Notes: a model not told the origin generated them from the sequence alone. DNA of 64,000 nt from Winogradskyella schleiferi (GCF_013394655.1 NZ_CP053351.1:1550001-1614000); one strand, 5' to 3'; counted from the first letter of the stretch, positions 8,319 to 17,301 are shown. A program made the numbers and translations.

Positions 8319-10268
8319 ATGAAGACACTAATCACATTGATCATTGCACTGTTATTTACAATCACAAGTTTTGCCCAACAAGGTATTAATTATAAAGCAG
8401 TAATTAAAGATAATCAAGATAACGCATTGGCGAACGAACTTATAGAGGAGCTTCAATTTACAATTACTACTGGTATTTCAGCAGTCTATCAAGAAACCCA
8501 CTCGGCTACAACAGATGATAAAGGAATCATTATAGTGAATATAGGTGAAGGAACGCCAACGGCTGGAACTTTCGATACTATTGATTGGTCCAATGGATCT
8601 CATTTTTTAAATGTTCAGATAAATACAGGAAATGGACTTACTGATATGGGCACTTCACAATTTATGGCAGTACCTTATGCTTTATTTGCTGCCAATGTAG
8701 CTACGAAAATAGATGATTTATCTGATGCCAAATCAGATGCTAATGGATCTTCACTATTTATAGGTATTGAGGCGGGTTCAAATGATGACGGAACTAATAA
8801 CGATAACGTAGGTCTTGGTTTTGGTGTTTTAAACGCAAACACAACAGGCTATAATAATTCTGCCATTGGGAATATGGCTTTAAATGCAAATATCACAGGA
8901 TATTCCAATACTGCAAATGGAAACTCCGCTCTATTAAATAATACTACGGGATTTAGAAATACGGCTATTGGAACAGATGCGCTATTGTATAATACAACAG
9001 GAAATAGTAATACAGCAATTGGCAATGCCACATTATTATTTAATACAACAGGAAATTATAATACTGCAAACGGTAGTTATGCACTGCATGAGAATACGAC
9101 AGGAAACAATAACACCGCAAATGGTGTTGTTGCGTTAAATGAAAATACATCTGGAAATAATAATACTGCAAATGGCTATGCAGCACTTTTTAGAAATACA
9201 ACAGGCAATGAAAATACTGCCAACGGTAGTTTTGCGCTAGAAGAAAATACAACAGGAGATTACAATACCGCCAATGGGTTTACAGCATTAAAATTAAATA
9301 CGACAGGAAGTCAAAATACTGCGGTAGGTTATGCGGCATTGCAAGCTAATGATGACGGCAATTATAACACTGCCATTGGATTTCAAGCTCTGTTTTTAAA
9401 TCAAAATGGGACTCGTAATACAGCGAGTGGACATAATGCACTAGGAGCAAACATTGGAGGGAGTCATAATACAGCAAAAGGATATTATGCACTCAATAAT
9501 AATACGTCAGGAAACCAAAATACCTCAATTGGATATTTTGCACTTCATAATAATAACACAGGAGATGGCAATATTGCAATAGGAAAGAGTGCAGGTTCTC
9601 AAAATGTTTCAGGTAACAATAACATTTTTATCGGTGTTGATGCTGGTGGTATAGATAGTAGTTCTGGTGCATTTAGCAACAAGCTTTATATTAATAATGG
9701 TGCATCAGACAATCCACTTATTTATGGAGAATTTGATACCGATTTGGTAAGCATAAATGGCACATTAGATGTTAACGGCTCATTCAAAATCTTAAATGCT
9801 TCAGACGACACGTCCACATGGAGACTCGAAACACGGCCTAATGGCAGTTTGTCTTTGTATAGAAATGGTGATTATCGTGGTTACTTTAATGAATCTACAG
9901 GTAATTATTCATCCATTTCAGATAGAAAAACAAAAAAAAATATCACAGCTTTAGAAAACGGCACACTCAATAAAGTGATGCAACTGAATCCTGTCAGTTA
10001 TTTAATGAAAGACCAAACAGATACAAAACGCAACTTAGGTTTGATCTCCCAAGAAGTAAAGGAAATCTTTCCAAGTATCACAACTTATATTGAGGAGTCA
10101 GATTTGATAACCTTGTCCTATTCTGAGCTTATTCCGGTTCTTATAAAAGCATTACAAGAACAACAGGATATAATAGAAGCACAAAACGCAAAAGATGTTG
10201 TTCAAGATAAATCAATAGAAACATTAGTAGCACGATTGAATCTTTTAGAATCAAAATCAAGTAACTAA
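8319..10268 (+). CDS. Secreted 17-residue-repeat protein with S74 chaperone domain
   Basis: A 649-residue exported protein. Signal peptide (1-19, ending SFAQ), then an N-terminal domain shared with three neighbours (QGINYKAVIKD ... TDDKGI ... VPYALFA, about 20-130). It continues with fifteen 17-residue repeats of the type NTTGNxNTAxGxxALxx (about 174-428), a linker IYGEFDTDL ... INGTLDV, and a C-terminal S74 intramolecular chaperone domain. The S74 motif SDRKTKK gives a predicted self-cleavage just before Ser534, releasing about 116 residues that end in a coiled coil (ALQEQQDIIEAQ). Known S74 proteins trimerise before cleavage, so the mature product is probably a trimeric beta-helical fibre. 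No membrane anchor or T9SS domain is present, so its attachment is unclear. Driven by site B. Confidence 0.85.
   Translation: MKTLITLIIALLFTITSFAQQGINYKAVIKDNQDNALANELIEELQFTITTGISAVYQETHSATTDDKGIIIVNIGEGTPTAGTFDTIDWSNGSHFLNVQINTGNGLTDMGTSQFMAVPYALFAANVATKIDDLSDAKSDANGSSLFIGIEAGSNDDGTNNDNVGLGFGVLNANTTGYNNSAIGNMALNANITGYSNTANGNSALLNNTTGFRNTAIGTDALLYNTTGNSNTAIGNATLLFNTTGNYNTANGSYALHENTTGNNNTANGVVALNENTSGNNNTANGYAALFRNTTGNENTANGSFALEENTTGDYNTANGFTALKLNTTGSQNTAVGYAALQANDDGNYNTAIGFQALFLNQNGTRNTASGHNALGANIGGSHNTAKGYYALNNNTSGNQNTSIGYFALHNNNTGDGNIAIGKSAGSQNVSGNNNIFIGVDAGGIDSSSGAFSNKLYINNGASDNPLIYGEFDTDLVSINGTLDVNGSFKILNASDDTSTWRLETRPNGSLSLYRNGDYRGYFNESTGNYSSISDRKTKKNITALENGTLNKVMQLNPVSYLMKDQTDTKRNLGLISQEVKEIFPSITTYIEESDLITLSYSELIPVLIKALQEQQDIIEAQNAKDVVQDKSIETLVARLNLLESKSSN
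8838..9602 (+). repeat. Coding tandem repeats, 15 x 51 bp (17 residues)
   Basis: Fifteen consecutive 51-bp units encode NTTGxxNTAxGxxALxx variants without interruption. The units are conserved in protein but diverged in DNA, mostly at third positions and the x positions. The stretch looks CRISPR-like by period but is translated throughout. Related arrays lie in the genes at 11860 (six units) and 17374 (about twenty-two units). Confidence 0.9.
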
Positions 10269-10279
10269 AAAATTAAATC

Positions 10280-11848
10280 ATGAAAAAAGATATAATCACT
10301 TTGATCTTCGTCCTTTTTATTTCAATTTCTAGCTATGCACAAGCTATAGGTGTCGGCATTAATTATAAGGCCGTTATAAAGGATAGCGACGGTAACGTTG
10401 TTAGTGAACAACCTATTAGCGTTCGGTTTAGTATACTTGATCGTACTGTGCCAGCTAATATTGTGTATCAAGAAATACATAATACTACGACCACCTCTAA
10501 TGGTATTATAGTCCTTGTTATTGGAGAAGGTACAATTGAAAATGGTGTGTTTTATGGTTTGGATTGGGGAGTTGATCTTTACCTATTACAAGTCGATATT
10601 GATATTGAGAATGATGGTACTTACGAGTCCTTAGATCCTGAACCATTTAAAAAAGTACCTTATGCATCGTATGCACACGCTGCGTATATTGCCAATGTTG
10701 CAGAAATAGCAAATAACGTATCCGGACTGGAAAAAATTACAGAGAGTGGTATAACTGGTTGGCGAATGGTTGGGAGAAATCCATCGAATTATGGTTCTAT
10801 AGGAAATGGTGCCATAGACTTAAGTTATTCAGACAGAGAAGCAGCAGAAGAAAGAGGTGCAACAGGTCTTTATTCTACAGCAATAGGATATAACACAAAG
10901 GCTTCGGAGTATAATTCCGTGGCTATTGGAAATTTTGCACATGCTTCAGAAACTAATTCAATAGCAATAGGATCTGGTTCAAGTGCTTCTGGAGGTGGCT
11001 CAATAGCATTAGGAAGTTACACATTTGCTTCTGGAAGTTCTTCGACAGCTATGGGCGATAATACGAATGCTTCTGGAACAAATTCAACAGCAATAGGAAT
11101 TAAGACAACTGCCCAATCCTATGCCGAAACAGCTATAGGCTCATATAATACAAGTTATGTGCCTAGTAATACTTCAAATTGGAATGAGGACGATCGACTA
11201 TTTGTGATTGGCAATGGACAAAGTCCGAGTACAACAAATAACGCCTTAACCATATTAAAAAACGGAAACACCAGTGTTGGAGGAGATAACCCTGAAAGCT
11301 TATTGGAAGTAACTCATAGCAACGGTGCACCAACATCGAATTTAAGAAATGCATTTAGTATTCGTAATTCTGTTACTAATCATTCTTGGCAATTCTATAC
11401 AGCAACTTACCTTAACCTTTATAAAGATGGAATTTTTAAAGGCTCATGGAATTCAAATAGTGGTGCGTATGTCCAAGCCTCAGACAGGCGTGTAAAAAAA
11501 GATATAATTTCCTTAAAAAATGGCACACTCAATAAGGTCTTGAAACTCAATCCGGTAAGCTACCTCATGAAAGACCAAACCGATACCAAGCGCAACTTGG
11601 GTCTTATCTCACAGGAAGTTAAGGATATTTTTCCTAGCATTACCCATTATGTTAAAGATTCAGATTTGCTGGCTTTGTCTTACACAGAGCTGATTCCAAT
11701 ATTAATAAAAGCACTGCAAGAACAACAAGCGATTATTGATGGACAAAATTCAAAAATTCAGGCACAATCAAAAGAAACTGCACAACAAAATAGTAGTATA
11801 GAATCATTGCTACATCGCATGGCTGTTCTGGAAAATTTAAATAATTAA
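10280..11848 (+). CDS. Secreted YadA-head-repeat protein with S74 chaperone domain
   Basis: A 522-residue exported protein: signal peptide (1-20, ending SYAQ), the same N-terminal domain as its neighbours (GINYKAVIKD, about 26-130), then about six 14-residue YadA-head-type repeats (ASxxNSxAIGxxxx, about 200-285), and a linker with RLFVIGNG. The C-terminal S74 domain has the motif SDRRVKK, with predicted self-cleavage before Ser401. Its chaperone part is nearly identical in protein to that of the gene at 8319 (NGTLNKV...LNPVSYLMKDQ), while the DNA differs at many synonymous sites, which suggests purifying selection. YadA-type head repeats occur in trimeric autotransporter adhesins, but no YadA membrane anchor exists here. 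It lies 11 bp after the previous gene, in the same operon. Confidence 0.85.
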   Translation: MKKDIITLIFVLFISISSYAQAIGVGINYKAVIKDSDGNVVSEQPISVRFSILDRTVPANIVYQEIHNTTTTSNGIIVLVIGEGTIENGVFYGLDWGVDLYLLQVDIDIENDGTYESLDPEPFKKVPYASYAHAAYIANVAEIANNVSGLEKITESGITGWRMVGRNPSNYGSIGNGAIDLSYSDREAAEERGATGLYSTAIGYNTKASEYNSVAIGNFAHASETNSIAIGSGSSASGGGSIALGSYTFASGSSSTAMGDNTNASGTNSTAIGIKTTAQSYAETAIGSYNTSYVPSNTSNWNEDDRLFVIGNGQSPSTTNNALTILKNGNTSVGGDNPESLLEVTHSNGAPTSNLRNAFSIRNSVTNHSWQFYTATYLNLYKDGIFKGSWNSNSGAYVQASDRRVKKDIISLKNGTLNKVLKLNPVSYLMKDQTDTKRNLGLISQEVKDIFPSITHYVKDSDLLALSYTELIPILIKALQEQQAIIDGQNSKIQAQSKETAQQNSSIESLLHRMAVLENLNN

Positions 11849-11859
11849 AACAAATCGTC

Positions 11860-13227
11860 ATGAAAAACACAATAACACTTATCGCTGTCCTTTTAATTTC
11901 AATCTCAAGCTTTGCCCAGCAAGGTATTAATTACAAAGCACTTATAAAAGACGATTTAGGTAATGTTTTAGTGAGCCAGTCTGTTGGTGTCCAGTTTCAA
12001 ATACGCGAAGCTACAGCAAATGGGAGTGCCGTTTATACAGAATGGCATTCTGAAACAACAGATGCCAATGGAATCCTAGTTTTAAATATTGGAACAGGTA
12101 CCTCAAGTGATACATTTACTGATATTGATTGGCGCAACTACGACCATTGGTTAAATGTGCAGATTGATATCATGGGAGGTACTGACTATACAGATATGAG
12201 CACTACTCAATTTATGGCTGTGCCTTATGCTTTAAACGTAAGTAAATATATAAATGATTTAAAGGACGGTAAATCTGAGGCTAATGGTTCTTCATTATAT
12301 ATAGGTTTAGATGCTGGTTTAAATGACGACGGTACTTCTAATAAGAATGTGGGAATAGGTTTAAACGCATTATATTCTAACACAACAGGATATTGGAATT
12401 CTGCTATTGGGCATAAGGCATTATATTCTAATACAACAGGAAGAAATAACTCAGGCAATGGAAACGAAGTATTATATTCAAATACAACAGGAGCTGGTAA
12501 TACAGCTAATGGATATTATGCCTTACATTCTAACACAACAGGAAACGGTAATACAGCTAATGGATATTATGCCCTATTTGATAATGATACAGGAAGATTT
12601 AATTCAGCTATTGGATACGAAGCTTTATATAACATTACAATGGGAGAAGAAAATGTTGCAATAGGCTATCGTGCAGGTGCAAACCATACTGGGAATGGAA
12701 ATATTTTCATTGGTTCTAATGCAGGGAGGTCAACATCTAACACTGAAAATGATAAATTATATATAGACAACACCTTTTCAAACACCCCTCTTATTTACGG
12801 TGAATTTAATACAGATTTAATACGCATAAATGGTACCCTTGAGGTCGCTGAAGGAATTAATACTGACGTAATTAATACTGACGTAATTAACACTGGAGAA
12901 ATCAATTCAACTATAACTGGAAACGCGAATATGATACCAATTGCTTATGGTATTGTAGAATCAACAGGAAATATCTTAAGTGGTACAGGAAATTTTACAG
13001 CGTTTCTTAGTGGTAATGTCTTCGTGATAGATGTCAATGGTACAGAACCATTAAGTTATAGTAATACCGTTTGTTTGATTACACCAATTACCACATCACC
13101 TAGAACAGCAAGTACAATTATTTCTGATGGAAATGGAGATAATGATGCGGACCTTAATGTGCGCATCTTTAATTCTACTGGTGCACAAGTCCTAACTACC
13201 TTCCAATTTGTTATTTATAAACTTTAA
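11860..13227 (+). CDS. Secreted 17-residue-repeat protein with a distinct C-terminal domain
   Basis: A 455-residue exported protein: signal peptide (1-19, ending SFAQ), the shared N-terminal domain (QGINYKALIKD ... TDANGI ... VPYAL), and six NTTG-type 17-residue repeats (about 168-270). The LIYGEFNTDLIRINGTLEV linker follows. In place of an S74 domain it ends in a domain of about 105 residues (GNANMIPIAYG ... VRIFNSTGA ... TTFQFVIYKL) that recurs at the end of the gene at 17374 and that I do not recognise. Between linker and C-terminus there is a short internal duplication (NTDVINTDVINT). Third repeat protein of the site B operon, 11 bp after its neighbour. Probably a surface or extracellular structural protein; no enzyme motif is visible. 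Confidence 0.82.
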   Translation: MKNTITLIAVLLISISSFAQQGINYKALIKDDLGNVLVSQSVGVQFQIREATANGSAVYTEWHSETTDANGILVLNIGTGTSSDTFTDIDWRNYDHWLNVQIDIMGGTDYTDMSTTQFMAVPYALNVSKYINDLKDGKSEANGSSLYIGLDAGLNDDGTSNKNVGIGLNALYSNTTGYWNSAIGHKALYSNTTGRNNSGNGNEVLYSNTTGAGNTANGYYALHSNTTGNGNTANGYYALFDNDTGRFNSAIGYEALYNITMGEENVAIGYRAGANHTGNGNIFIGSNAGRSTSNTENDKLYIDNTFSNTPLIYGEFNTDLIRINGTLEVAEGINTDVINTDVINTGEINSTITGNANMIPIAYGIVESTGNILSGTGNFTAFLSGNVFVIDVNGTEPLSYSNTVCLITPITTSPRTASTIISDGNGDNDADLNVRIFNSTGAQVLTTFQFVIYKL

Positions 13228-13249
13228 AATTATTTAAACATAAAACATC

Positions 13250-13870
13250 ATGAAAAATCTTATACCATCCGTCGCCATAGTTCTTTTGGTCGCCTGTGAA
13301 TCAGAAACCAAAAAAAACAGCAGCACAACCGCTAAAAACGAAACAAAGCAAGAAATTGCTAAATCAAGTAACTCTAGTGCAGATTATAGTAGCTTATTTT
13401 ACAACTATACCTGCGATGTCTCATGTACAGACCTTGCCAAAATACTTCAAATACCAGCATCTGATATTAGCGCACAAACAAGTGAATCGCCAAACGAATG
13501 TTTTTTTAAAATCAAAGGTTTTGGTGAAGGTCACGATGATACAGGCACAGCATTGCGCTTAATGTCAGTTCCTAGTAGTAAGGGACAAAGCAAAAAAGAC
13601 ATTGCAAACCTCTTAAAAGATAAAGCAGAGTTACCAAGCGGAATACTTAAGGGCAGGGATATTACATTAGCAGATGCTGGTGATTGCAATATTATCATTC
13701 AGCCACGGCGAGGCACAGTGCGTATATTGAACGAAAACTACGACAACTTTTTTGTGATCACCTATCAAACTAAAGTTTCTGTGCTAGGTAGGAATGAGGA
13801 ACAGCATGAGGCACTGACGAAGAAAGTAAAGAATTTAGCTAATTATTTGGTTACAACATATAAAAAATGA
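13250..13870 (+). CDS. Lipoprotein of unknown function in the repeat-protein operon
   Basis: A 206-residue protein with a lipoprotein signal peptide (lipobox LVAC, cysteine at residue 16) and a low-complexity Ser/Thr/Lys linker (about 20-45). The globular part contains four cysteines (CDVSC, ECFF, DCNI) that could form disulfides. I recognise no family. It closes the operon started at site B, 22 bp after the repeat protein at 11860. That position suggests an envelope-anchored partner of the secreted proteins, but this is inference from context only. A short ORF in another frame inside it is a shadow. Confidence 0.8.
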   Translation: MKNLIPSVAIVLLVACESETKKNSSTTAKNETKQEIAKSSNSSADYSSLFYNYTCDVSCTDLAKILQIPASDISAQTSESPNECFFKIKGFGEGHDDTGTALRLMSVPSSKGQSKKDIANLLKDKAELPSGILKGRDITLADAGDCNIIIQPRRGTVRILNENYDNFFVITYQTKVSVLGRNEEQHEALTKKVKNLANYLVTTYKK

Positions 13871-13977
13871 CAGTCCTAATTTATATCTGTTCTACAATAA
13901 TATTCTTAATTCTATTGAACTTATTTTTATTAAAATTTAGTTGCAATAGGAACAAATAACCAGTAGTAGTAAATCAT

Positions 13978-14042
13978 GTTACATATGTTACATCATTTGA
14001 GACAATAGTGATAACTATCATAAACAATTGATTATAAATTTG
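13978..14042 (+). promoter_or_regulatory. Site C: GTTACA half-sites plus TAAATTTG box
   Basis: Half-sites GTTACA (13978), GTTACA (13987) and GAGACA (13999) precede TAAATTTG at 14035-14042. Distal to proximal is 21 bp, proximal to box is 36 bp. No TTTG is present at the -33 position, which fits an activator-dependent promoter. It is directly upstream of the secreted protein gene at 14075. Confidence 0.75.
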
Positions 14043-14074
14043 TTTCATAAATTTTAACCTAAAAAAACAACATT

Positions 14075-15076
14075 ATGAGATTTTTAGATAACTACCCGCA
14101 TTACTATAAAGTAAACAGAATATTTCTTTGTAAGGCAAAAATAACATTATTCACTTTATTCTTATCATCTATTGCTTTTGCACAATCGATGGCTTTTGGA
14201 CAACAAGGTATTAACTATAAGGCAATAATGAAGGACGATCTTGGTAATGTACTTAGTAATACTTTTATGAATGTACAATTTACAATACATAGTGAAAGTG
14301 AATCAGGTATTATTGTTTATCAAGAAGATCATAATGAAAGCACTGATTCAAACGGGTTATTAATACTTAGTATTGGTACAGATGCCAGCCCTAGTATTGG
14401 TGTTTTTGAAAATATAGATTGGAGTGCCGACATACATTTCTTACAAACAACAATAACTTATAGTGGTGGAACCATAAATTTTGACGCTAGAGAATTTGCA
14501 GCTGTGCCATATGCCCTACACGCTAAAACAGCAGAAAGTATTAATATATCAGGAAATGAAATAGCTTTTGATAATTGGGATAAAGATGAGACCGATGATT
14601 TCGATGGGCAATATGAGAGTCTTAGTGGAAAGCCTTCCACTACCATTTCTTTTCATGCGTCCTCTATGGGAAAATCACCGACCTCAACAGTTATAACTGA
14701 TTCTAGTACCGGTTTAGAATGGACAAATAGTTTTTCAAGTAGTTCAAATATCATTCTCAAAAAACCAGATAATTATAATGGAGAAGATGTGGAATTTTCA
14801 ATTTTTTTCAGAACAACATCAAGTTCATCAGGCATTGTTCAATTCTTTATACGACCAAGATCATTTAACTCTGGTGATGGATTTACAGACTCCGCATCCG
14901 TTACTTCTGTCGGAATTAATGTTTCAGGTACTTCAGGTTTTGGAACATTTTACGAACAGAGTATAACAATACCTGCGAGCAGATTTACAGACGATTGGTG
15001 GTTTATCAGTATTCAAAGAAATACTGAATCATATTTAGATGATGTCATTGTTATGTCTGCATCGTTAACATATTAA
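14075..15076 (+). CDS. Secreted protein with the shared N-terminal domain, no repeats
   Basis: A 333-residue exported protein. The signal peptide has an unusually long N-region (hydrophobic core about residues 26-36, LFTLFLSSIAFA). The domain shared with the genes at 8319, 10280 and 11860 follows (QGINYKAIMKDD ... TDSNGL ... AVPYALHA, about 45-150). It lacks NTTG repeats and the S74 domain. Its C-terminal half (about 190-333) is a Ser/Thr-rich beta-type segment (SSSGIVQFFIRPRSF, ending VIVMSASLTY) that could be a jelly-roll or carbohydrate-binding-like module, but I see no signature. It has its own copy of the shared promoter (site C), so it is a separately transcribed member of the same set. 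Confidence 0.8.
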   Translation: MRFLDNYPHYYKVNRIFLCKAKITLFTLFLSSIAFAQSMAFGQQGINYKAIMKDDLGNVLSNTFMNVQFTIHSESESGIIVYQEDHNESTDSNGLLILSIGTDASPSIGVFENIDWSADIHFLQTTITYSGGTINFDAREFAAVPYALHAKTAESINISGNEIAFDNWDKDETDDFDGQYESLSGKPSTTISFHASSMGKSPTSTVITDSSTGLEWTNSFSSSSNIILKKPDNYNGEDVEFSIFFRTTSSSSGIVQFFIRPRSFNSGDGFTDSASVTSVGINVSGTSGFGTFYEQSITIPASRFTDDWWFISIQRNTESYLDDVIVMSASLTY

Positions 15077-15123
15077 ATGAATTAACATCTTAAATCATAT
15101 TATTCAACAATATTTATAGACAT

Positions 15124-15188
15124 GTTACATACGTTACACCATTTGTTACAATAATACCAGTCTAACAATAAAGAGGTTAATAATTTCG
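15124..15188 (+). promoter_or_regulatory. Site D: three GTTACA half-sites plus TAATTTCG box
   Basis: Perfect GTTACA half-sites at 15124, 15133 and 15145 are followed by TAATTTCG at 15181-15188, one mismatch from TAnnTTTG. Spacing is 21 bp (outer half-sites) and 36 bp (proximal half-site to box), the same as at the other four sites. It precedes the pair of secreted-protein genes at 15242 and 16333. Confidence 0.75.
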
Positions 15189-15241
15189 TGAAGACAGAAT
15201 TCAACATATATGAACATATCACAATATTAAAATTAAACATT

Positions 15242-16282
15242 ATGAAAAATATTATTACAATTTTTGGAATAGCATTCAGCATAGCTATACAAGCACAATC
15301 CATAGAAAAATTCAGCATAGACTCAGGGGGCGCATCAACAACTGCTGGTGGCATTCAAATACTCTATACCATTGGGGAAGTCAATGTACAAGAACTCAGT
15401 TCAGGAGGCATTTCGGTATCTGAAGGCTTTATAAATGCAGATCTTAAAATTCGCATTGATCCAAAACTATTCTTACAAGGCCCAATTCTTAATCCTACGA
15501 ATGCCGGATTTATGAACGACGATTTACGTGCGGCTGGTTATATACCAATTACAAGTCCCTATACAGATGCTGCAACTTGTGACGCTTCGGTATTTAATGC
15601 AACAGGTAATAATGCCATTGTCGATTGGGTTTGGGTAGAACTTCGAGACAAAAACAACAATACTTCGGTCATTTTATCAACGTCTGCGTTATTACAGCGC
15701 GATGGAGATGTGGTCTCCACAGACGGTGTGTCTTTATTAGATCTAAATGTGATAGCAGATGATTATTTTGTGGTAGTAAATCATAAAAACCATTTAGGTG
15801 TTATGACTAATACTCCAGTAACAATTACGCGCTCAGCAGCACCATCTGTTATCGATTTTACTGATATTGCAACACCGACATTTGGAACACATGCGAGAGC
15901 AACCTTATCTTCTGGTGACATGGCACTTTGGGCAGGCGACGTTAACGGTGATGGATTGGTAAATTATTCTGCGGATGTTAACCGTGTTTCTACAGATATT
16001 ATTTTGTTTCCCGCTAATACGGAGTTTAGTACAAGTTACGATTTTGTTGACGGGTATTTTCAATCCGATGTCTTTCTCGATGGTAATGTATCCTTCTCTA
16101 ATGAAACCAATCAACTGCAATTATCTGTACTGCTATATCCATTAAACACGAGTTTTAGTTCGCAATATAATTTGTTTTTGGAACAATTACCTTCTCCTTC
16201 TGCCATGAGAAGTAGTTTGCAACTAAGTAGAGAACAAGTACGGCTAGACCAGGCCTTAGAAATATTAATCAATTTAAATTAA
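15242..16282 (+). CDS. Secreted protein with dockerin-like calcium motif
   Basis: From Met at 15242 the protein has 346 residues, beginning with a signal peptide (MKNIITIFGIAFSIAIQAQ); the frame is open a further 18 codons upstream but the signal peptide decides the start. The first part (SIDSGGASTTAGGIQI ... GEVNVQ ... EGF) resembles the N-terminal region of flavobacterial proteins often labelled hemagglutinin. Near residues 230-250 there is an EF-hand/dockerin-like loop (WAGDVNGDGLVNYSADVNRV) that could bind calcium. There is no T9SS domain at its end, but the next gene encodes one. Function unknown; I infer an extracellular partner of the protein at 16333. Driven by site D. Confidence 0.75.
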   Translation: MKNIITIFGIAFSIAIQAQSIEKFSIDSGGASTTAGGIQILYTIGEVNVQELSSGGISVSEGFINADLKIRIDPKLFLQGPILNPTNAGFMNDDLRAAGYIPITSPYTDAATCDASVFNATGNNAIVDWVWVELRDKNNNTSVILSTSALLQRDGDVVSTDGVSLLDLNVIADDYFVVVNHKNHLGVMTNTPVTITRSAAPSVIDFTDIATPTFGTHARATLSSGDMALWAGDVNGDGLVNYSADVNRVSTDIILFPANTEFSTSYDFVDGYFQSDVFLDGNVSFSNETNQLQLSVLLYPLNTSFSSQYNLFLEQLPSPSAMRSSLQLSREQVRLDQALEILINLN

Positions 16283-16332
16283 AAAAAACCATGAAAACAA
16301 AGATTCACGAAGACCAAAATAAAATTTACATT

Positions 16333-17103
16333 ATGAGAAAAAAAATACTTATGCTTTTAGCAATTATGGTATGTTCATCATCACTATTTGCACAGAATGT
16401 GACTTTCAGATTAAACTGGAATTCAAGTAATTCTGAATACGAATTGTACGTAAAACGGGATATAACAGCAGTTGCTCCAGTAACCACAGGCGGTACAGCC
16501 GCAGTGACGATCGTTTTTCCAACAGATGCATCTGAAACAAGAGCGCTAGCACATACCAGTGAAAGTGTGTCTTCCTTTAATCCGGCAGGCGTTATTAGAA
16601 GTCCAGAAGCTTCACCGGGTAATGATTTTTATGTATTTAACTCTGTTGGCGGCAGTAGCTATATTGGTGTTTTAAATGCCGATGTTGAGGTATTATGGAT
16701 GACTTTTACACCCTCTGACGGCAATTCTGAAGCAAGATTGTTTGAAAATGATACCGATCCTGACTCATCTGCTGCTGGTATGTTGGGCATAAACGCACAA
16801 TCAGATTTCTATACCATTACACTCGCTGGTGCAATTAATGAATTTGCAGGTAATGAAGTTTTAGGTGTTGAAGAAAATGAATTGCAACAATTATCACTAT
16901 ATCCTAATCCTGCTTCGAATAAGATAAATATTGAATCGAATCATATAATTGATAGTGTTGAGGTTTACGATATTTTAGGAAAGCAGGTAATGTTATTGAA
17001 AAAAATCAATGAGATTGATGTTTCCAATTTAAATTCAGGGATCTATTTGTTTAAAATATCAATGGGTAATAAAGTCCAGACAAAAAAAATAGTGGTGGAA
17101 TAA
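16333..17103 (+). CDS. Secreted protein with T9SS type A sorting domain
   Basis: A protein of 256 residues starting at Met 16333 with a signal peptide (MRKKILMLLAIMVCSSSLFA). An upstream in-frame ATG at 16291 would add a 14-residue hydrophilic extension that fits export less well. The middle is an unknown beta-rich domain (NVTFRLNWNSSNSEYELYV onward). The last 75 residues are a clear type A T9SS sorting domain: LSLYPNPASNKINIES, VEVYDILGKQV, SNLNSGIYLFKIS, KKIVVE. Substrates with this domain are moved across the outer membrane and are usually attached to the cell surface or released. It is second in the site D operon and is followed by a strong terminator. Confidence 0.85.
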   Translation: MRKKILMLLAIMVCSSSLFAQNVTFRLNWNSSNSEYELYVKRDITAVAPVTTGGTAAVTIVFPTDASETRALAHTSESVSSFNPAGVIRSPEASPGNDFYVFNSVGGSSYIGVLNADVEVLWMTFTPSDGNSEARLFENDTDPDSSAAGMLGINAQSDFYTITLAGAINEFAGNEVLGVEENELQQLSLYPNPASNKINIESNHIIDSVEVYDILGKQVMLLKKINEIDVSNLNSGIYLFKISMGNKVQTKKIVVE

Positions 17104-17120
17104 ACTTTGAATTAATTATT

Positions 17121-17147
17121 AAAAGGGAAGTGTTTAACTTCCCTTTT
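17121..17147 (+). terminator. Rho-independent terminator after 17103
   Basis: An 11-bp perfect stem (AAAAGGGAAGT / ACTTCCCTTTT) with a 5-base loop, followed by T-rich sequence. It ends the site D operon 18 bp after the stop codon. Confidence 0.85.
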
Positions 17148-17236
17148 TAATTTCATTTTTAAAGTCTAAAGGACGGCCTTATTGATTATAAGAATATCGC
17201 TCAATATAATTGTATTTCTTCACTCATATAGCAAAT

Positions 17237-17301
17237 GTTACATTATTTATAGGACTTGTTACAATACTTATACATTTCTTTTTTATGACTAATTAGATTT
17301 G
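17237..17301 (+). promoter_or_regulatory. Site E: GTTACA half-sites plus TAGATTTG box
   Basis: GTTACA at 17237 and 17258 (21 bp apart) and TAGATTTG at 17294-17301, exactly 36 bp after the proximal half-site start. The middle half-site seen at C and D is degenerate here (TTTATA at 17246). No -33 TTTG. It precedes the repeat-protein gene at 17374. Confidence 0.75.

Noticed and set aside
8838..9602. Regular 51-bp periodicity resembling a CRISPR array (also at 12379-12690 and 17820-18950)
   Set aside because: All units are translated in one open frame, contain conserved protein motifs (NTTG, NTAxG, AL), have no unique spacers and no cas genes nearby.
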